From NCBI GenBank assembly GCA_905397405.1, contig CAJPVJ010000566.1, positions 1 to 23,015 of the forward strand: a DNA stretch of 23,015 bases. The letters run 5' to 3'. Below the pieces are notes generated by a model that ran no database searches, was not told where the DNA came from, and saw only the letters and a program-made list of their open reading frames with translations. Positions 19,801-23,015 of the stretch are shown here, piece after piece. This stretch comes from Oppiella nova (taxonomy: Eukaryota > Arthropoda > Arachnida > Sarcoptiformes > Oppiidae). Position 1 is the stretch's first letter; each line of letters begins with the position of its first letter. The translations under genes were made by a program, and so were the position numbers.

Positions 19801-22126
19801 ACCTTTAGGATACTCTTCGGGAGACCAACTGAGTCTTCTTCAAGAATAGTGGTATCATAAGAGCTTTGATCGAATTTTGGGGGCAAATCATTAATGTCTT
19901 TCACACGGATTCTAACTTTGGTGTGATTTTCACGTAAAGTGTCGGATGCGACCAGAGTTAGCTCATACTAGAGTAAGGGAACCGGAGTTCGGGACAACAA
20001 AAAACAAAATGCAAAATCAAAATAAATTCATGCGATAATTCGTGCAGAAATCATAATACTGTACAGTATATAATAAAATGTAATTAAAACAAATAATAAA
20101 CAAAATTAAATCGGCATTCAATGGTGAACTCAATGGTGACAAACAGCAACAACAAGACATCATCACAAGTGAACAACTGATGGCAATGGATTGCAATGAC
20201 CTGTAGGATACGTTTGGGAACGTGTCGGTCATCCTCTTCGGTGATCTGTGTCTCATACGTGGGCCGATCAAAAGTGGGCGGATTGTCGTTCACGTCTTTG
20301 ATGTGAATGATTACTGTCGTGTAGTTCTCATTCAAGTTGTCGGACGCAACCAAACGCAGCTTATACTGCAATACGAGACAATACAACTCATACCTTACTT
20401 ACGGTTCACGACATTTACAACCCAAACGGTCAACAAAATCAAAACCAAACAAAAGTCTTATAACAACAACTCATAGAAACAGTACCTCTTTGCGGGTTTC
20501 ATAATCGAGAGGTCCGGCCACATATATGGCTCCCGTTTCGTTCTTCACAGCGAACGCTCCGCCCTGATTACCCCGGGTTATCTCATAACGTATTTTAGAT
20601 GCTATGCAATAATAACATTATAAACACTCGCGAATCGCATCAAATGTTTGGCATGACTTACATTCATCCTTGTCTTTGGCGGTGACTGTGATCACTGTGT
20701 GCTGAATGTCTTCGTCTTCATTGACTTCTGCCTCATATAACTGTTGATCAAAATACGGCGGATTGTCGTTCTTATCGCCGATTCCTATTCGGATATATTT
20801 GGTCACAGAATTTGGTTCTTTGGGTTTCATATTAGGTCTGTCGGAAGGACTGCCATCCTCTGCGCGCACGAGTATAGCGTACGCCTGCTTCTCCTCCCTA
20901 TCGAACTCGGCTTTCGTATAGATTTCTCCGGTTTCGCGATCTATTGAGAAGAACTTATCGCTTCCATCCTTGGGTTCGATTCCGTAATAGACTTTATTGT
21001 TTGGATACGTGCCGTCCCTATCGATGGCCTGCACTTGTGTTACTTTAGTGCCGGGAGGCATACCCTCGAGAACGGTCTCCTGTTCCCTCTCAATGAATAG
21101 GGGAATCTCGTCGTTCACGTCCTCCAACACTATATACACTGTGGCCTCAGAGGCCAACTGTTGTATACCGTTGTTCTCTACGCGCACCGTTAGGTTGTAC
21201 TGCTGTATCTTCTCATAATCGAGTGGATAATTCACGTGAATGTCAGCCCATGTAATACCGTTGTCTAGTCTTTGACTTAAGTAAAAGCTGTCCCTTTTGT
21301 TGGTTTGTTCCGTTCCGCCTCTCATTAAAGAGTAGAAAACGGTTGGGTTATCGGGAATACCGGAGCGCGCTTTGATTGAAATCACTTTGCGTCCGACGTC
21401 CAAGTTTTCACGTATAGAAATGGGTCCGTAAACGGGTTGATCCCAAATCGGAGGATTGTTAGCCCGGTCCACCACATCAATCACTATTTCTACGGATGCT
21501 TTGTGTTGTGGATATCCATTGTCGTTAGCAACAGCTCTCAAGTGGTACTGATCCCTATCGAGTGGTCTCTTAAGCATAATCCAACCGGACTCTGGGTTTA
21601 TAGCGAAATAGTCAATGTCTGAGCGCTCATTAGGAGCCGTTAGGTTGTAAGTAATGGCGCCGTTGTTGTCCGCGTCCTCGTCAGAGGCCGAGACTCGCAA
21701 TATATTAGTGCCGATAGGAGTGTCTTGTTTGACATTCTCTTTATATTCTTGTCGATCAAAAAGCGGTGGATTGTCGTTGATATCAGTGATTTCAACCTAT
21801 CGTTTCAAATTCAATGCTTTAAATATTGCATTTCCAGTAATACTTTAATTCTACTAAATTTAATACTGTATTATCAAATAACAACCTGGTTGTAATTTTC
21901 AATAAACATTTTTCTATACTTCTAAAGGATTGGTAATTTTATGATTCAAAACACTTTTCACGTATTATATCGGAAATATTGCTTTCAGATTAATATTGAC
22001 AATAATAATCCTCTTATAGCTTATGAGACATTCATACAGTAGTCCAACACTTTCCTCTCAATCATCAATTTCCAAATCCCAATCCTATTGAAAGCATCCT
22101 TTTGCCCATTCACTCAACCATCCAAA

Positions 22127-22164
<38 letters not shown>

Positions 22165-23015
22165 CTGTATTGTCAAGAAGTTGTTGGTATTTCACAGATA
22201 CAGTGTCCAAATAATTATCATTTATATCTCTTATACTCAATCATTATATAAATTTCAAGACCAGATATACAGTATAAGGTTCATCGTATTAATCAGTTCT
22301 ATGATAGTATGATAGATCAATCTAATGATCACTTATTGTTGTCACTAATCCATAACATAGTTCACTATTAAAAACAATACAGTAGTTCTTGAATGGCACA
22401 ATCAATATGTTTAACTATAAAACTTTTCATATCTCTAAATTTAGTCTAATTGAGATACATAAAAGTTAATAGATTTATAAATACAAAACTTCCCAACTTC
22501 AACTATTTTGTCACTGTACCTGTACTACAGTAATGACTGATGTTCAATGTTATAAATTTATTTTAGTTTTATGACATTAAAACTAAACGTTTATGCTATA
22601 AATTCATAATATATTATATGAAAAACTGAAAACAATTACAAGTATTGTGTTTCTAATTCCTAAATCATATCGCAATAATAATTTATCCGGACACATTTCA
22701 AAACATGGTTTTGAATGTATTTGATTTAATCCCAATATAATACTTATTTTATAGTTACTCTAAGAGTTATCAAAATTTATAACCATTTATGAGAAGACAA
22801 TACAAATCTCTATGTTATCTAAAACTATATAAATCAATGGGAATGCGAACATACCTTAAAAGAACAGACGCCCTCCAGAGGAGGCGACCCCCTGTCGACA
22901 GCCTTGACGGTGACGCTGACGAACCTGCCGTCATCGCCCTCGCGATCAAACACTTTGTTGGTCTTTATCTCACCCGTCACTTCGTCCACAAGAAATTTGG
23001 TGCCCTTTTGGTTGG
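13883..23015 (-). CDS. CadN: N-cadherin (CadN), C-terminal part, 5' end outside window
   Basis: This is a homophilic, calcium-dependent adhesion receptor that links through catenins to actin and acts in axon targeting. Exons in transcript order are 22855-23015 (partial), 20662-21796, 20486-20601, one of 20201-20365 or 19803-19967, 15793-19627, 15644-15728, one of 15234-15478 or 14750-15012, 14450-14560, 14261-14386, 14124-14201 and 13883-14064. All phases agree. About ten cadherin linkers are visible (DINDNPP, DRANNPP, DVNDEIP, DKNDNPP, DINDNAP, DINDMPP, DINDNKP and others). Then come an EGF module (CLNGGRC, about 17108-17213), laminin-G (from [10 protein letters not shown]), EGF ([11 protein letters not shown]), a second laminin-G ([12 protein letters not shown]) and EGF ([10 protein letters not shown]). 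The variable EGF with membrane span follows. The tail carries [24 protein letters not shown] and [20 protein letters not shown], and ends with [13 protein letters not shown], the catenin-binding signature. Orthology to Drosophila CadN is clear throughout. Confidence 0.97.
14387..14449 (-). other. CadN: Probable GC-AG intron in CadN cytoplasmic tail (63 nt, in frame)
   Basis: After YDDEG the open frame carries 21 extra residues (a Ser/Met/His-rich stretch beginning [11 protein letters not shown] and ending LLSSK) before [10 protein letters not shown]. Removing 63 nt from donor AAG|GCATGT to acceptor TCTAAAG restores YDDEGGGEDDM, the conserved cadherin tail. The length equals that of other introns in this window. 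As it is stop-free and a multiple of three, retention would give a variant with 21 more residues in the catenin-binding region. Confidence 0.6.
14750..15012 (-). CDS. CadN: CadN alternative exon, EGF plus membrane span, second copy
   Basis: The 263-nt exon begins after acceptor CACTCAG with one base completing a codon and ends A|GTAAGA, phase 1. It encodes [18 protein letters not shown], an EGF ([31 protein letters not shown]), a stalk ([14 protein letters not shown]) and the first half of the membrane span ([13 protein letters not shown]). The second half ([14 protein letters not shown]) comes from the common exon at 14560. Entry and exit phases are the same as those of the exon at 15234-15478, so the two are alternatives. 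It corresponds to one member of the Drosophila exon 18 pair. Confidence 0.88.
15170..15205. repeat. 12-bp tandem repeat in intron between alternative CadN exons
   Basis: GATTTGATGTTA occurs twice in a row and is followed by GATTAG, within the 221-bp intron separating the two alternative EGF/membrane exons. It may be only slippage, but its place between mutually exclusive exons makes a splicing role possible. No complementary partner was established. Confidence 0.5.
15234..15478 (-). CDS. CadN: CadN alternative exon, EGF plus membrane span, first copy
   Basis: The 245-nt exon has acceptor AACATAG and donor GTGAGT, with the same entry and exit phases as the exon at 14750-15012. It encodes [14 protein letters not shown], an EGF ([29 protein letters not shown]), a short stalk (AMRMGKEVQ) and the first half of a membrane span ([17 protein letters not shown]). 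Its stalk is shorter than in the alternative, which also has extra cysteines. Joining both exons in one mRNA gives a stop (ATT GTC CGA CGG GTC TAC AAA TGA), and skipping both also shifts the frame to an early stop. Confidence 0.9.
15793..19627 (-). CDS. CadN: CadN 3.8-kb exon: cadherin repeats, EGF and laminin-G modules
   Basis: This exon of 3835 nt (1278 codons) starts in phase 0 after acceptor CGATTAG with [11 protein letters not shown] and ends AATG|GTAAAC in phase 1. It holds the last six or so cadherin repeats, the membrane-distal part of the extracellular stalk ([20 protein letters not shown]) and the EGF-LamG-EGF-LamG block down to EWRNLLNG. CFxDNxxS-like calcium motifs and all EGF cysteines look intact. 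A single exon of this size amid exons of 80 to 300 nt suggests past loss of introns. Long ORFs on the plus strand here are shadows. Confidence 0.95.
19803..19967 (-). CDS. CadN: CadN alternative exon, cadherin linker, second copy
   Basis: The 165-nt, 55-codon, phase-0 exon has acceptor ACTCTAG and donor GTATTG. It encodes [15 protein letters not shown], the linker DINDLPPKF and [13 protein letters not shown]. It replaces the exon at 20201-20365: both fit between KNETGAIY...ETRKE upstream and VTATDGD downstream. Of 55 positions, 31 are identical between the two. The DxNDN calcium motif here has Leu in place of the last Asn, so this isoform may bind calcium differently at this linker. It corresponds to one Drosophila exon 13 variant. 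Confidence 0.88.
20201..20365 (-). CDS. CadN: CadN alternative exon, cadherin linker, first copy
   Basis: The 165-nt, 55-codon, phase-0 exon has acceptor TATTGCAG and donor GTCATT. It encodes [18 protein letters not shown], the standard linker DVNDNPPTF and [15 protein letters not shown]. It is very like the conserved insect CadN sequence at this place. It lies 233 bp upstream (in transcript order) of its homologue at 19803-19967. Since both are multiples of three, double inclusion would keep the frame but duplicate half a cadherin repeat, so exclusion must rely on splicing signals. Confidence 0.9.
21797..22854 (-). other. CadN: CadN intron, 1058 bp, largest in window
   Basis: It runs from donor GTATGT after EGVCSFK to the acceptor CGATAG before [11 protein letters not shown]. 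It is AT-rich. No extra homologous exon could be seen in it on either strand. It contains the CT microsatellite listed below. Confidence 0.85.
22132..22161. repeat. CT/GA microsatellite, 15 units
   Basis: A perfect run of fifteen CT dinucleotides lies inside the large CadN intron. On the coding (minus) strand it reads GA repeats. It is probably polymorphic in length. GA repeats can bind GAGA-type factors in insects, but nothing here shows such use. Confidence 0.95.

Overview
The window looks like nuclear DNA from an arthropod. It is AT-rich, with genes on both strands, short GT-AG introns (mostly about 55 to 230 bp) and AATAAA polyadenylation signals. The anchor gene is a classical arthropod N-cadherin (CadN type: cadherin repeats, EGF, laminin-G, EGF, laminin-G, EGF, membrane span, catenin-binding tail). 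Very short introns and compact spacing would fit a mite or similar small chelicerate, but that placement is an inference.

Layout from left to right. A two-exon gene for an unrecognised four-span membrane protein (+, 24-542) is followed by AT-rich spacer. An intronless PDCD2 gene (-, 1240-2295) stands head to head with a small unrecognised acidic ORF (+, 2562-2906). A Derlin-1-type ERAD gene (+, 3556-4551) has four good downstream exons but a damaged 5' part. A 130-bp inverted-repeat element lies at 4928-5059. A P5B-type transport ATPase (ATP13A2/3-like, -, 5237-9539) can be spliced over 13 exon segments, but the piece that should carry the P-domain TGDN region is missing. Next come about 4.1 kb of gene-free AT-rich DNA holding one MITE-like element. 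The last 9 kb is the 3' two thirds of CadN (-, 13883 to beyond 23015).

The strongest biology is in CadN. Two pairs of tandem homologous exons are present. One pair encodes 55 residues around a cadherin calcium linker (19803-19967 and 20201-20365). The other encodes the last EGF plus the start of the membrane span (14750-15012 and 15234-15478). They match in position and character the mutually exclusive exon 13 and exon 18 sets known from Drosophila CadN. For the second pair, the reading frame itself forbids using both or neither. A probable in-frame 63-nt GC-AG intron lies in the catenin-binding tail.

The strongest caution concerns assembly quality in the ATPase. Two exact tandem duplications both have an offset of exactly 128 bp, and one is a 127-bp repeat separated by a single base. 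This is the footprint expected from contigs of a k=127 graph joined without trimming the overlap. The missing ATPase segment lies beside one of them, so the apparent gene break is probably artificial. The Derlin lesions have no such footprint and remain open.
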